Source: CAVSSX01 sp963730735
Lineage (GTDB): Bacteria; Actinomycetota; Acidimicrobiia; Acidimicrobiales; RAAP-2
Direction: 5' to 3'
DNA length: 64,000 nucleotides
Assembly (NCBI GenBank): GCA_963730735.1
Contig: CAVSSX010000008.1
Span: 558,001 to 622,000, forward strand
Shown: in pieces, positions 44,827 through 52,891 of the stretch
How the letters are laid out: each line of letters opens with the position of its first letter
Position numbering within the stretch: position 1 is the stretch's first letter
Made by a program: the position numbers and the translations under genes
Notes under the pieces: generated by a model
The model's input: only the letters and a program-made list of their open reading frames with translations
The model's database searches: none
Told to the model about the DNA's origin: nothing

Positions 44827-45598
44827 CGGCGCTGAAGACCGACTGGGCGGCGTCCCAGTCCGGCGGCCGGATCACCGGCTCGAGCCCGGTCCCCCGGGCC
44901 ATCACCTGGTACATGGCCTCGTCCTCGACCGACAGGCGGCGGTGCCAGTCGGCCACGTCGCCCATCACCGGCACGCTGGCCGGCGAGTCCAGGTAGGCCA
45001 TGGGCAGGACCCCGGGGAACGGCTGGAACGGACGGTGCAGCTTCCACTGGAACATCCGCAGCACCGGTCGGTGCATGATCGTCACCATGTGGGTCACCCC
45101 GCAGCGCAGGCCGATGATGCCCACCGCCTGGACCAGGCCGATACCGACCAGGCCGGACAGGGCGGCGCTGCGGTAGTCGGGGGCGACGGCCAGGGTGGCG
45201 ATGTCCCACAGCGTGTCGGGGTTGTAGACGTAGTCGAGGCGCCCGCAGAGGTCCTCGAAGGACTCGCCCCAGACCTTCTCGATGTCGTGCACCGACTTGT
45301 GGCCGGCGGCCGACGGCACGATGATCCGCATCATCCCGGCCGGCCGTCGCCGCAGGTGGTCGACCACGCAGAGCAGCACGCTCGAGGCGGCGTAGGGGTC
45401 GTACTCCTCGGCCAGCAGCTCGGGGGTGTTGCCGAAGGCCTCGTAGAAGACCGCCTGCTCGAGGTGGAGGGCCACGGCGGCCTCGGGCCGGTCGGCCCGC
45501 AGGGCGTAGACGCCCATGGGCTCGGGATGGCCCGGTCCGATCAGGCGGCCGACGAGCGACTCCAGCTCCAGCTCGCTGAGGGCCGCCGACTCCTCCAT
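44789..45598 (-). CDS. GNAT-fold acyltransferase, LuxI/FeeM-like
   Basis: A 269-aa protein with the layout of autoinducer-synthase-type GNAT enzymes. A modification-domain start (EQAVFYEAFGNTPELLAEEYDPYAASSVLLCVVDHLRRRPAGMMRI) recalls the LuxI segment around D-x-D...G-x-x-R. TLWDIATLAVAPDYRS corresponds to the W-E-x-S-R-x-A-V strand, and GVTHMVTIMHRPVLRMFQWKL to the terminal G-x3-x-V region. Similarity is by pattern only, and key LuxI residues are not all present. The gene follows an AdoMet-decarboxylase-like gene by 2 bases, so both probably act on one pathway. Substrate unknown. Confidence 0.6.
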   Translation of the reverse strand: MEESAALSELELESLVGRLIGPGHPEPMGVYALRADRPEAAVALHLEQAVFYEAFGNTPELLAEEYDPYAASSVLLCVVDHLRRRPAGMMRIIVPSAAGHKSVHDIEKVWGESFEDLCGRLDYVYNPDTLWDIATLAVAPDYRSAALSGLVGIGLVQAVGIIGLRCGVTHMVTIMHRPVLRMFQWKLHRPFQPFPGVLPMAYLDSPASVPVMGDVADWHRRLSVEDEAMYQVMARGTGLEPVIRPPDWDAAQSVFSAVTRLNGPPLRLL

Positions 45599-45600
45599 GG

Positions 45601-45978
45601 TCAGAACGACTTCGCGGCGATCTGGTCGGCGTCGAAGAAGTCGGCGGTGAAGCGGACGGCGCCGTCGGCGTCGAAGGCCTTGCAGGTGTAGATGTCGACG
45701 CTGAAGAAGGGCCGGGGCGTCTCCCAGGCGTAGAAGTGGGCGCCCGAGGTCTCCCAGTGGATCCAGCCGGCCCAACCGAAGCGCTCGGAGCGGTGGGCCA
45801 CCGGCGCCATCAGGGTGCGCATGCCGCAGGTGTCGGAGAGCTCCTTCAGGTAGGCGCAGAGCTGCTCGTCGTCGATGGGCGTGCGACAGGTGCCCTCGAT
45901 GACGAGACGCTGTCGCAGGATGCCCGGGGCGAAATCGGGGAAATCCTCCTCTTGGCTCACCGGGACGTCGACCGACAT
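45601..45978 (-). CDS. S-adenosylmethionine decarboxylase-like protein
   Basis: A 125-aa protein from ATG 45978. It resembles class 1B AdoMet decarboxylases (SpeH/SpeD type): RLVIEGTCRTPIDDEQLCAYLKELSDTCGMRTL as the first beta-alpha unit, GWIHWETSGAHFYAWETPRPFFSVDIYTCKAF at the processing-site region, and a C-terminal helix. The canonical S-E-S-H-x-T-I-H site is altered to E-T-S-G-A-H-F-Y-A, so pyruvoyl formation at the Ser is uncertain. It may be a specialised or catalytically altered homologue. It is first in a two-gene unit with the acyltransferase; no spermidine synthase is adjacent. Confidence 0.65.
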   Translation of the reverse strand: MSVDVPVSQEEDFPDFAPGILRQRLVIEGTCRTPIDDEQLCAYLKELSDTCGMRTLMAPVAHRSERFGWAGWIHWETSGAHFYAWETPRPFFSVDIYTCKAFDADGAVRFTADFFDADQIAAKSF

Positions 45979-46036
45979 GATACGGAACGATATCTCGCCC
46001 GGTCCCGGCCCTCGGCAACTTTTTGCCACCGGTGTG

Positions 46037-47320
46037 CTACGAGGCTGCCACCTCGTAGTCACGGAACCGGGCCCGGCCGGCCTCGTCGAGCACCACCCGG
46101 ACGGTGGCCGCCTCGTCCCCGGCCTGCTGGTCGATGACGTCGCCCTCACGGTGCACGGCGGCCAGCACGTCGCCCCGGGCCCACGGGATGACCAGCGCCA
46201 CCACCCGGTCGGCCACCCGCAGGCGGTCGGCCACCGTCTGGACCAGCAGGTCGATGCCCTCGCCGGTCCGGGCCGACACCGCCACCGCCCCTTCGATGGT
46301 CTTGGCGAAACGGGCCGCCTCGGGGGTGGCGTCGGCCTTGTTGACCACCACCAGCTCGGGCACGTCCAGCGCGTCGATCTCCTCGAGCACGGTCCGCACG
46401 GCGTCGATCTGGCCCTCGGGGTCGGCGGCCGACCCGTCGACCACGTGGACCACCAGGTCGGCCAGGCGCACCGAGTCGAGCGTCGAGCGAAAGGCCTCGA
46501 CCAGCTCGTGGGGGAGCTTGCGGACGAAGCCGACGGTGTCGGTGACCAGCACCGTCTCGCCGCCGGGCAGGGCGAATTGGCGGGTCCGGGGGTCGAGGGT
46601 GACGAACAGGCGGTCGGCGGCGTCCACCCCGGCGTCGGTCAGCCGGTTGAGCAGCGTCGACTTGCCGGCGTTGGTGTAGCCGACCAGGGCCAGCTCCCGG
46701 TGCCGGCCACGGGCCCGTGACCGGCGCTGGATCTGGCGGGTCCGGTCGACCTGGCGCAGGTCGGCCTCGAGTCGGTGCATCCGGCGGACCAGGCGGCGGC
46801 GGTCCACCTCGAGCTGGGTCTCCCCCGGTCCCCGGGTCCCGATCCCACCGGCCTGCTGGCTGAGCGAGCCGCCACGGCCCCGCAGCCGGGGCAGCCGGTA
46901 GCGCAGCAGGGCCAGCTCCACCTGGGCCTTGCCCTCGGGGCTCCGGGCGTTCTGGGCGAAGATGTCGAGGATCACCGCCGTGCGGTCGATGGCCGTGCGA
47001 CCGAGCAGGCGCTCGAGGTTGCGCTGCTGGGCCGGCGACAGGCTCTCGTCGAAGACCACCGTGTCGGCGTCGAGCTCGAGCGACAGCGCCGCCAGCTCGG
47101 CGATCTTGCCCTTGCCGATGAAGGTGGCCGGGTCCGGATGGTCGCGACGCTGCACCACCCGGCCGACCACGTCGGCCCCGGCCGTGTCGACCAACAGGGC
47201 CAGCTCGTCGAGCGCCGCCTCGACCCCCTCGACCGTGGCCCCGGGCAGGACCACGCCCACCAGGATGATGCGCTCGCGGAACGAGCGGTCGATCAGGGTG
47301 CCCGGGAGGTTGACGGTCAT
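46037..47320 (-). CDS. hflX: GTPase HflX
   Basis: Ribosome-associated GTPase that splits stalled ribosomes, 427 aa. The N-terminal HflX domain has HPDPATFIGKGKIAELAAL, FDESLSPAQQRNLERLLG and GRGGSLSQQAGGIGTRGPGE. The G domain has G1 GYTNAGKS, G3 DTVGFVRKLP and G4 NKAD. ATG 47320 follows GGGGAGGCGC. It is in a minus-strand series with dapF, miaA and miaB, a conserved actinobacterial order. Confidence 0.97.
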   Translation of the reverse strand: MTVNLPGTLIDRSFRERIILVGVVLPGATVEGVEAALDELALLVDTAGADVVGRVVQRRDHPDPATFIGKGKIAELAALSLELDADTVVFDESLSPAQQRNLERLLGRTAIDRTAVILDIFAQNARSPEGKAQVELALLRYRLPRLRGRGGSLSQQAGGIGTRGPGETQLEVDRRRLVRRMHRLEADLRQVDRTRQIQRRSRARGRHRELALVGYTNAGKSTLLNRLTDAGVDAADRLFVTLDPRTRQFALPGGETVLVTDTVGFVRKLPHELVEAFRSTLDSVRLADLVVHVVDGSAADPEGQIDAVRTVLEEIDALDVPELVVVNKADATPEAARFAKTIEGAVAVSARTGEGIDLLVQTVADRLRVADRVVALVIPWARGDVLAAVHREGDVIDQQAGDEAATVRVVLDEAGRARFRDYEVAAS

Positions 47321-47349
47321 GCGCCTCCCCGTCGCGCGTACGAGCCGGC

Positions 47350-48180
47350 TCACGCGAACGCCGAGCGGTCGACGGTGACGTCGCCGACCTTGACCACCGG
47401 GCCGGCGAGCCGCGACTCGGGCGCCTCGCCCGGGCCGAGCTCCACCTCGAGCGGGCCGCCGGGGTTCTCGACCCGCACCAGGTCGCCGACCAAGCCCCAG
47501 CCCCGGGCCACGGCCGCCGCCGCCACGCTCCCGGTCCCGCAGGCCAGCGTGGCCCCGACGCCCCGTTCGAAGACCCGGAAGACCAGGGTGTCGGGGGTCT
47601 CGGCCGGGGCGATGAACTCGACGTTGATCCCCCCGGGGTAGCCGGCCTGCAGCTCGGTGCCGATGCCGACGATGTCGACCTCGTCGGGGTCGGGGCCCCA
47701 CAGCACCAGGTGCGGGTTGCCCACGTCGGCCAGGCGACCCCGCCAGCCGATCATCTCGACGCTGGCCTGGCCCCCCAGGGTGACCCGCCCCATGTCGACG
47801 CTGGCCGTGGCCCGCCCCGGCTGTAGGCCCGCCGTGTAGTCGACCTGGCGCACACCGGCCGCCGTGGCCACGCAGAAGCGCGGCGGGGCCACCAGGCCGG
47901 CCAGCACCGCCGCCTGGGCCAGGCACCGGATGCCGTTGCCGCTCATCTCGGCCGTGCCGCCGTCGGCGTTGACCAGGTCCATGGAGATGGGCGCCCCGGA
48001 CCGTCCCGGCCCCACCCGGAGCACGCCGTCGGCCCCGATCCCGGTGCGGCGGTCGCAGAGGGCCCGGACCAGCGAGGGCGTGAGCTCGAGCTCGCCGTCG
48101 GGGTCGACGGTCACCAGGAAGTCGTTCCCGGCACCGTGGTGCTTGGAGAGGGTGAGGGTGGTCCCGGCCGACGACGGCAT
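47350..48180 (-). CDS. dapF: Diaminopimelate epimerase
   Basis: Cofactor-independent racemase converting L,L-DAP to meso-DAP, 276 aa. The two catalytic cysteines are in SGNGIRCLAQA and LACGTGSVAAAA; GAGNDFLV and VGNPHLVLW are also conserved. ATG 48180 follows a GGGGGG-rich site. It supplies meso-DAP for peptidoglycan and lysine, downstream of the other dap genes in the window. Confidence 0.96.
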   Translation of the reverse strand: MPSSAGTTLTLSKHHGAGNDFLVTVDPDGELELTPSLVRALCDRRTGIGADGVLRVGPGRSGAPISMDLVNADGGTAEMSGNGIRCLAQAAVLAGLVAPPRFCVATAAGVRQVDYTAGLQPGRATASVDMGRVTLGGQASVEMIGWRGRLADVGNPHLVLWGPDPDEVDIVGIGTELQAGYPGGINVEFIAPAETPDTLVFRVFERGVGATLACGTGSVAAAAVARGWGLVGDLVRVENPGGPLEVELGPGEAPESRLAGPVVKVGDVTVDRSAFA

Positions 48181-48197
48181 CCCCCCAGTCTCGCAGC

Positions 48198-49109
48198 TCA
48201 CGTGGCGCTCCCGTGCGCCGAGAGGGCCCCGACGACCACCTCGACGGGGTCCTCCCCCGACCCGATCCAGCGGATCCGGGGGTCCCGCCGGAACCAGGCC
48301 CACTGGCGGCGGGCGTAGGCGCGGGTGCGGCGGACCGCCTCGGCCACGGCCTCGTCCAGGGCCACACCCTCCTCCACGTGGGCCAGCAGCTCCCGGTAGC
48401 CGAGCGCCTGGCGGGCGGTCCGCGACAGTCCGGCCGGCTGGGCGGCCAGCGCCCGCACCTCGTCGAGGAGGCCGGCGGCCAGCCACGACTCGAACCGCTC
48501 GGCGATGCGGCGGTCGACGGCGGCCGGGTCGAACGGCAGGCCGAGCAGGGTCGTGGCCGTGGACGGGTAGGCGGTGAGCCCCGGGCCGAAGGTCGAGAAC
48601 GGCCGGGACGACCCGATCGTCACCTCGAGCGCCCGGACGATCCGACGCCGGTTGGTGGGGGTGGTCCGGGAGGCGGCCACCGGGTCGAGCTCGACCAGCC
48701 GGGCGTGCAGCCGGGCCACGCCGCCGGGCTGGTCGGCCTCGGCCTCGAGCCCGGCGGCCACCGCCGGCCAGCGACCGGGCAGCTCCAGGCCGTCGGTGAC
48801 CGCCCGCAGGTACAACCCGGTGCCCCCGACCAACAGGGCCCGGTGCCCCCGCTCGGAAATGCCGGCCAGGGCCACCGTCGCCGCCCGCTGGTACTGCGAC
48901 ACGGTGAACTCCTCCGACGGCGCCACCAGGTCGAGCAGGTGGTGGGGCACCTCGGCGCGGGCCGCCGCCGACGGCTTGGCCGTGGCCAGGTCCATGCCCC
49001 GGTAGACGCACATCGAGTCGACCGAGACGATCTCGGTGCGACCGCGCCGACGGGCGGCCGCCAGGGCCAGGTCCGACTTGCCCGACGCCGTCGTACCGAC
49101 CAGCGCCAC
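48198..49109 (-). CDS. miaA: tRNA dimethylallyltransferase
   Basis: Adds a dimethylallyl group to A37 of tRNAs reading UNN codons. The ~303-aa product has a P-loop GTTASGKSDLA at the N-terminus, SVDSMCVYRGMDLATAKPS, HHLLDLVAPSEEFTVSQYQ, GGTGLYLRAVTDGL and the tRNA-binding RRTRAYARRQWAWFRRD. GTG 49109 is the only reasonable start in frame after the miaB stop, 20 bases upstream. MiaB then methylthiolates the MiaA product, so the pairing is functional. Confidence 0.95.
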   Translation of the reverse strand: MALVGTTASGKSDLALAAARRRGRTEIVSVDSMCVYRGMDLATAKPSAAARAEVPHHLLDLVAPSEEFTVSQYQRAATVALAGISERGHRALLVGGTGLYLRAVTDGLELPGRWPAVAAGLEAEADQPGGVARLHARLVELDPVAASRTTPTNRRRIVRALEVTIGSSRPFSTFGPGLTAYPSTATTLLGLPFDPAAVDRRIAERFESWLAAGLLDEVRALAAQPAGLSRTARQALGYRELLAHVEEGVALDEAVAEAVRRTRAYARRQWAWFRRDPRIRWIGSGEDPVEVVVGALSAHGSAT

Positions 49110-49129
49110 CCCGGGAGGGCCGGGAGGTC

Positions 49130-50521
49130 TCAGGCGACGGTCACCGGGATGCGGGTCCGGTGACGGGGCCGAGCGGTGACCTCGACCAGCTCGCCCACCA
49201 AGTGGTGGGGGGCGGCCCCGGTCACCGTGATGTCGGCGAACGACCCGGCGCCCGGACGGGGCCCGGGGCCCGGGGCGAAGTGCACGAGCTTGCCCTGGCC
49301 GGTGCGGCCGGTGAGCACCGAGGGGTCCCGCCGGCTGGGCCCCTCGACCAGGGCCTCCTCGGTGCGGCCGATCCGGTCCTGGTGGCGCCGGAGGGCCGAG
49401 CGCTCGACCACCGTCTTCAACTGCTCGAACCGCTCGGCGATGACCTCGGCCGGGACGAACTCGTCGACCCGCTCGGCCGCCCGGGTCCCCGGTCGGGGGG
49501 AGAAGATGAAGGTGTAGGCGCTGTCGAAGTCGGCTTCGGCCACCACGGCCAGCGTCGTCTCGGCGTCGGCGTCGGTCTCCCCGGGGAAGCCCACGATGAG
49601 GTCGGTCGAGACCCCGAGGTCGGGCACGGCGGCCCGGGCGGCCGCCAGGCGCTCGAGGTAGCGCTCGGCGGTGTAGCCCCGCCGCATCCCCGAGAGCACC
49701 CGGTCGCTGCCCGACTGCAGCGGCAGGTGGAGCTGCGGGCACACCTCGTCGACCTCGGCCATGGCGGCGATGGTCTCGGGACGCAGGTCCTTCGGGTGGG
49801 GGCTGGTGAACCGGACCCGCCGGATGCCGTCGACGGCGCCGACCGCCCGCAGCAGCTCGGCGAACTGGGGCCGGCGTCGGGTCAGGTCACGGCCGTAGGA
49901 GTTGACGTTCTGGCCCAGCAGGGTGACCTCGACCACGCCCCGCCCGGCCAGGAGGGCCACCTCGGCCACGATGTCGTCGATCGGGCGGCTGGCCTCGGGG
50001 CCGCGCACCGAGGGCACGATGCAGAAGGCGCAGGAGTTGTCGCAGCCGGTCTGGATGGTCACCCACGCCGCGTAGTCGAGCTCCCGCACGGCCGAGAGGG
50101 CCGGCAGGTGGTCGGGGGCGGCGTCGGGGCCCGGGGCGTCGGGCACCTCCACGATCGGGCCCTCGACGGCGGCCCGGCGCAGCAGCGCCGGAGCGTCGGC
50201 CAGGTTGTGGGTGCCGAAGACCACGTCGACGTGGCCGGCCCGCTCGCGTACCCGCTCCTGGTCCTTCTGGGCCAGGCAGCCGCCCACGGCGATCTGCATG
50301 CCCGGGCGCGCCGCCTGGAGCGACTTCAGGTGGCCCAGGTGGCCGTAGAGCTTGTTGTCGGCGTTCTCCCGGATACAGCAGGTGTTGAGCACCACCACGT
50401 CGGCCTCGGCGGCGTCGTCGGTCGGCTCGAGGCCGTCGGCCACCAGCAGGCCGGCCAGGCGTTCCGAGTCGTGCTCGTTCATCTGACAGCCAAACGTCCT
50501 GATCAGAAACTTGCGAGCCAT
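49130..50521 (-). CDS. miaB: tRNA-2-methylthio-N6-dimethylallyladenosine synthase
   Basis: Radical-SAM methylthiotransferase acting on i6A37. From ATG 50521 (MARKFLIRTFGCQMNEHDSERL; ATG 50530 also possible) it has the UPF0004 domain with three Fe-S cysteines (FGCQMN, LNTCCIREN, VGGCLAQ). The radical-SAM cluster is CDNSCAFCIVP. It also contains VTLLGQNVNSYGRDL and LHLPLQSGSDRVLSGMRRGY, and a C-terminal TRAM domain ending with TARPRHRTRIPV. Length is normal at 463 aa. Confidence 0.96.
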   Translation of the reverse strand: MARKFLIRTFGCQMNEHDSERLAGLLVADGLEPTDDAAEADVVVLNTCCIRENADNKLYGHLGHLKSLQAARPGMQIAVGGCLAQKDQERVRERAGHVDVVFGTHNLADAPALLRRAAVEGPIVEVPDAPGPDAAPDHLPALSAVRELDYAAWVTIQTGCDNSCAFCIVPSVRGPEASRPIDDIVAEVALLAGRGVVEVTLLGQNVNSYGRDLTRRRPQFAELLRAVGAVDGIRRVRFTSPHPKDLRPETIAAMAEVDEVCPQLHLPLQSGSDRVLSGMRRGYTAERYLERLAAARAAVPDLGVSTDLIVGFPGETDADAETTLAVVAEADFDSAYTFIFSPRPGTRAAERVDEFVPAEVIAERFEQLKTVVERSALRRHQDRIGRTEEALVEGPSRRDPSVLTGRTGQGKLVHFAPGPGPRPGAGSFADITVTGAAPHHLVGELVEVTARPRHRTRIPVTVA

Positions 50522-50576
50522 TCCGGCCATCCTAGGCGGGGCGACTCCGGGCGATCGGCCGCTCGGCCCGGTGCGC

Positions 50577-51554
50577 TCAGCGGTTCTGGTCGAAGTCGAA
50601 GAGGTCGCCCGGATCCTCGGGCGCCGGCGTCGGCGCACCTACCGGCGAAGCCGACGATGACGACGGGGTGTCGACCACGACCGAGCGGTCGACCGGCAGC
50701 CGGGCGTCCGCCCCCACCACCAGGCCCCGCCGATCGGCCCGCAGCAAGAGCACCCGGCCGCCCAGGCCGGCGGCGGCCAGGGCGGTGGCGGCGTGGTCCC
50801 GCACGGCCGGCCCGGTCTCGCCGGTGGCGATGCCGAGCAAGCTCGGACCGGCCCCCGACCAGCACGAGGCCAGCGCCCCGCCCTCGACCAACGAGGCCAG
50901 CAGCATCGGGGCCTCGGGGAACAGCGGGCTGCGGTAGTCCTGGTGCAGCCGGTCCTCGGTCGCCTCCTTGATCAAGGAGCGGCGGTCGGCCAGTCCGGCC
51001 ACCAGCAGCCCCATCCGGCCCAGGTTGAAGGCGGCGTCGGCCCGGCTCACCTGGAGCGGCAGGGCCTGGCGGGCCTTGGCCGTCGGGAGCTCGCGATCGG
51101 GGACGACGACCACGAAGGCCAGTTCGGGGTCGAGCGGCAGGGAGACCGCCCGCACCCCACCGCGCACGATGGTGGCGGCGACCAGGCCGCCGACCACACT
51201 GGCGGCGGCGTTCTCGGGGTGCCCGTCCAGGCGGGCGGCCACGGCCAGGGGGTCGGCGGCCCCGGCGGCGGCGGCGGCGGCCGCGGCCAAGGTGGCCGAC
51301 GAGCCGAGGCCCCGGGCCACCGGCACCTGCGAGCGCACCGTGATGGCCAGGCGGTTGTGGCCGGCCACGTCCATGGCCACCCGGGCCGCCAGATGGCCGG
51401 CGTCGTCGAACAGCCCGGCGCCCTCGCCCTCGCTGCGCACGGTCAGCCGATCGGCCGGCTCCACGTCGACCTCGACGTAGAGGTCGAGGGCCACCGCCAG
51501 CGCGTCGAACCCCGGGCCCAGGTTGGCCGCCGATGCTGGGGCCCGGGCTCGCAC
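50577..51554 (-). CDS. thrB: Homoserine kinase (GHMP family)
   Basis: Phosphorylates homoserine for threonine synthesis. The 325-aa protein starts at GTG 51554 with VRARAPASAANLGPGFDALAVAL, the ThrB N-terminal signature. The GHMP ATP loop is VPVARGLGSSATLAAAAAAA and the third motif is CWSGAGPSLLGIATG. A ~35-residue Ser/Pro-rich tail at the end is unusual. It is clustered here with lysine and tRNA-modification genes rather than with hom and thrC. Confidence 0.9.
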   Translation of the reverse strand: MRARAPASAANLGPGFDALAVALDLYVEVDVEPADRLTVRSEGEGAGLFDDAGHLAARVAMDVAGHNRLAITVRSQVPVARGLGSSATLAAAAAAAAGAADPLAVAARLDGHPENAAASVVGGLVAATIVRGGVRAVSLPLDPELAFVVVVPDRELPTAKARQALPLQVSRADAAFNLGRMGLLVAGLADRRSLIKEATEDRLHQDYRSPLFPEAPMLLASLVEGGALASCWSGAGPSLLGIATGETGPAVRDHAATALAAAGLGGRVLLLRADRRGLVVGADARLPVDRSVVVDTPSSSSASPVGAPTPAPEDPGDLFDFDQNR

Positions 51555-51558
51555 CGGC

Positions 51559-52875
51559 TCAGAATAGGCGCTGGACGAAGGTCTCCGTCGGAAGCGGATG
51601 GGTCATGCGGGCGTCGACTTGGACGACCTGGGACCCCAGGTGGACCGTGGCCACACCGACCTGGGTCCCGGCCACCGAGCCGGCCTTGGGGTGGCCGACG
51701 GCGGCGAAGTCCTGACGGATGGTCTGCCCCGGGTACCCGAGCACGGCCACCCCCTTGGTCGCCACCGCCGGCACCGTCGTGCCGTGCGAACTGACCGTGG
51801 CCACCGGCTGGCCCTGGTGGACGGCGGCCACCGAGACCACCCCGCCCGCCGTGGCCCGGGCCAGGGCGAGCGCGGCTTGACCGGCCTCGGCCAGCACGTC
51901 GCCGGTCTGCTGGCCGGTGACGGCGGCCAGGACCTCGAGGTGCTGGCCCGACACGGTGGTCGAGTAGGCCATGACGTCGCAGCCCCCGGCGGCCGTGGTG
52001 AACCCCGACTTCACCCCGACCACGCCGGGTGTGCCGAGGCCCGGCGTGTAGGTGGACACCGTGCCGGCCACCGGCAGGGTGACCGAGGGCATCGTCACGA
52101 TCTGGGCGAACACGGGGTTCTCGAGCGCCGCACCGGCGATCTTGAGCAGGTCCGACGGCGTCGACATGGACTGCTGGTCGTAGCCACTGGCGTCGGCGTA
52201 GTGGGTCTGGTGCATGCCGAGGGCGGCGGCGGCGCGGTTCATCTTGGCCACGAACGCCGGGATGCTGCCGGCGTCCCATCGGGCCAGCGTGTCGGCCAGG
52301 TTGTTGGCCGAGTGCACCAGCAGGCCCTCGAGGACCTGGCGCTCGGTCAGGACCTCGCCCACCTGGACCGGCACGTTGGCCTCGTCGAGGGTGGTGTCGG
52401 CGTTGCGATCGTCCACGTCGGTCTGGGTGAAGGTGATGTTGGCCCCGTCCTGGCCGGCGGCGATCGGGTGGTCCCGCAGGATCAGGTACGCCGTCATCAT
52501 CTTGGTCAGGCTGGCGATCGGGACCGACGTCTCGGTCCCCGACTGCTCGGTGTAGCCCAGCTGGGGCACGCTGACGGCGCCCTGGCCGACACTCGGCCAG
52601 GGCAGGGCCGGTTTCGAACCTTTGACGGTCTGGCTGGCCGCCAGCACCGGTTGGACCTGGGCCGGCGCCGGTGGGGCGGCGAGCCGAACGGCGGCCCAGC
52701 CCACCACGGCCGCCACGATCAGCAGGACCAACAGCACCCAGGGCCAACGGCGTCGCCCGGCGCGCGGCGCCGCCTGGGTCATGCGGGCCCGACGGAGCTC
52801 GGAGCGGGTCGGTGAGGGCGGCCGCGTCGAGGGTGGCGAGGCCACCGAGGGGGACGATTTGGGCGCAGGGGTCAC
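51559..52875 (-). CDS. D-alanyl-D-alanine carboxypeptidase (S11 family)
   Basis: Membrane-anchored penicillin-binding protein, 438 aa. A Pro/Ser-rich cytoplasmic N-terminus leads to one membrane helix (WPWVLLVLLIVAAVVGWAAV). The S11 domain has SxxK in PIASLTKMMTAYL, SxN in LLVHSANNLADTLA and KSG in VVGVKSGFTTAAGG. It trims the terminal D-Ala of peptidoglycan stem peptides. It lies between ftsK and thrB on the minus strand. Confidence 0.93.
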   Translation of the reverse strand: MTPAPKSSPSVASPPSTRPPSPTRSELRRARMTQAAPRAGRRRWPWVLLVLLIVAAVVGWAAVRLAAPPAPAQVQPVLAASQTVKGSKPALPWPSVGQGAVSVPQLGYTEQSGTETSVPIASLTKMMTAYLILRDHPIAAGQDGANITFTQTDVDDRNADTTLDEANVPVQVGEVLTERQVLEGLLVHSANNLADTLARWDAGSIPAFVAKMNRAAAALGMHQTHYADASGYDQQSMSTPSDLLKIAGAALENPVFAQIVTMPSVTLPVAGTVSTYTPGLGTPGVVGVKSGFTTAAGGCDVMAYSTTVSGQHLEVLAAVTGQQTGDVLAEAGQAALALARATAGGVVSVAAVHQGQPVATVSSHGTTVPAVATKGVAVLGYPGQTIRQDFAAVGHPKAGSVAGTQVGVATVHLGSQVVQVDARMTHPLPTETFVQRLF

Positions 52876-52891
52876 GACCGTCCGGATCGCC

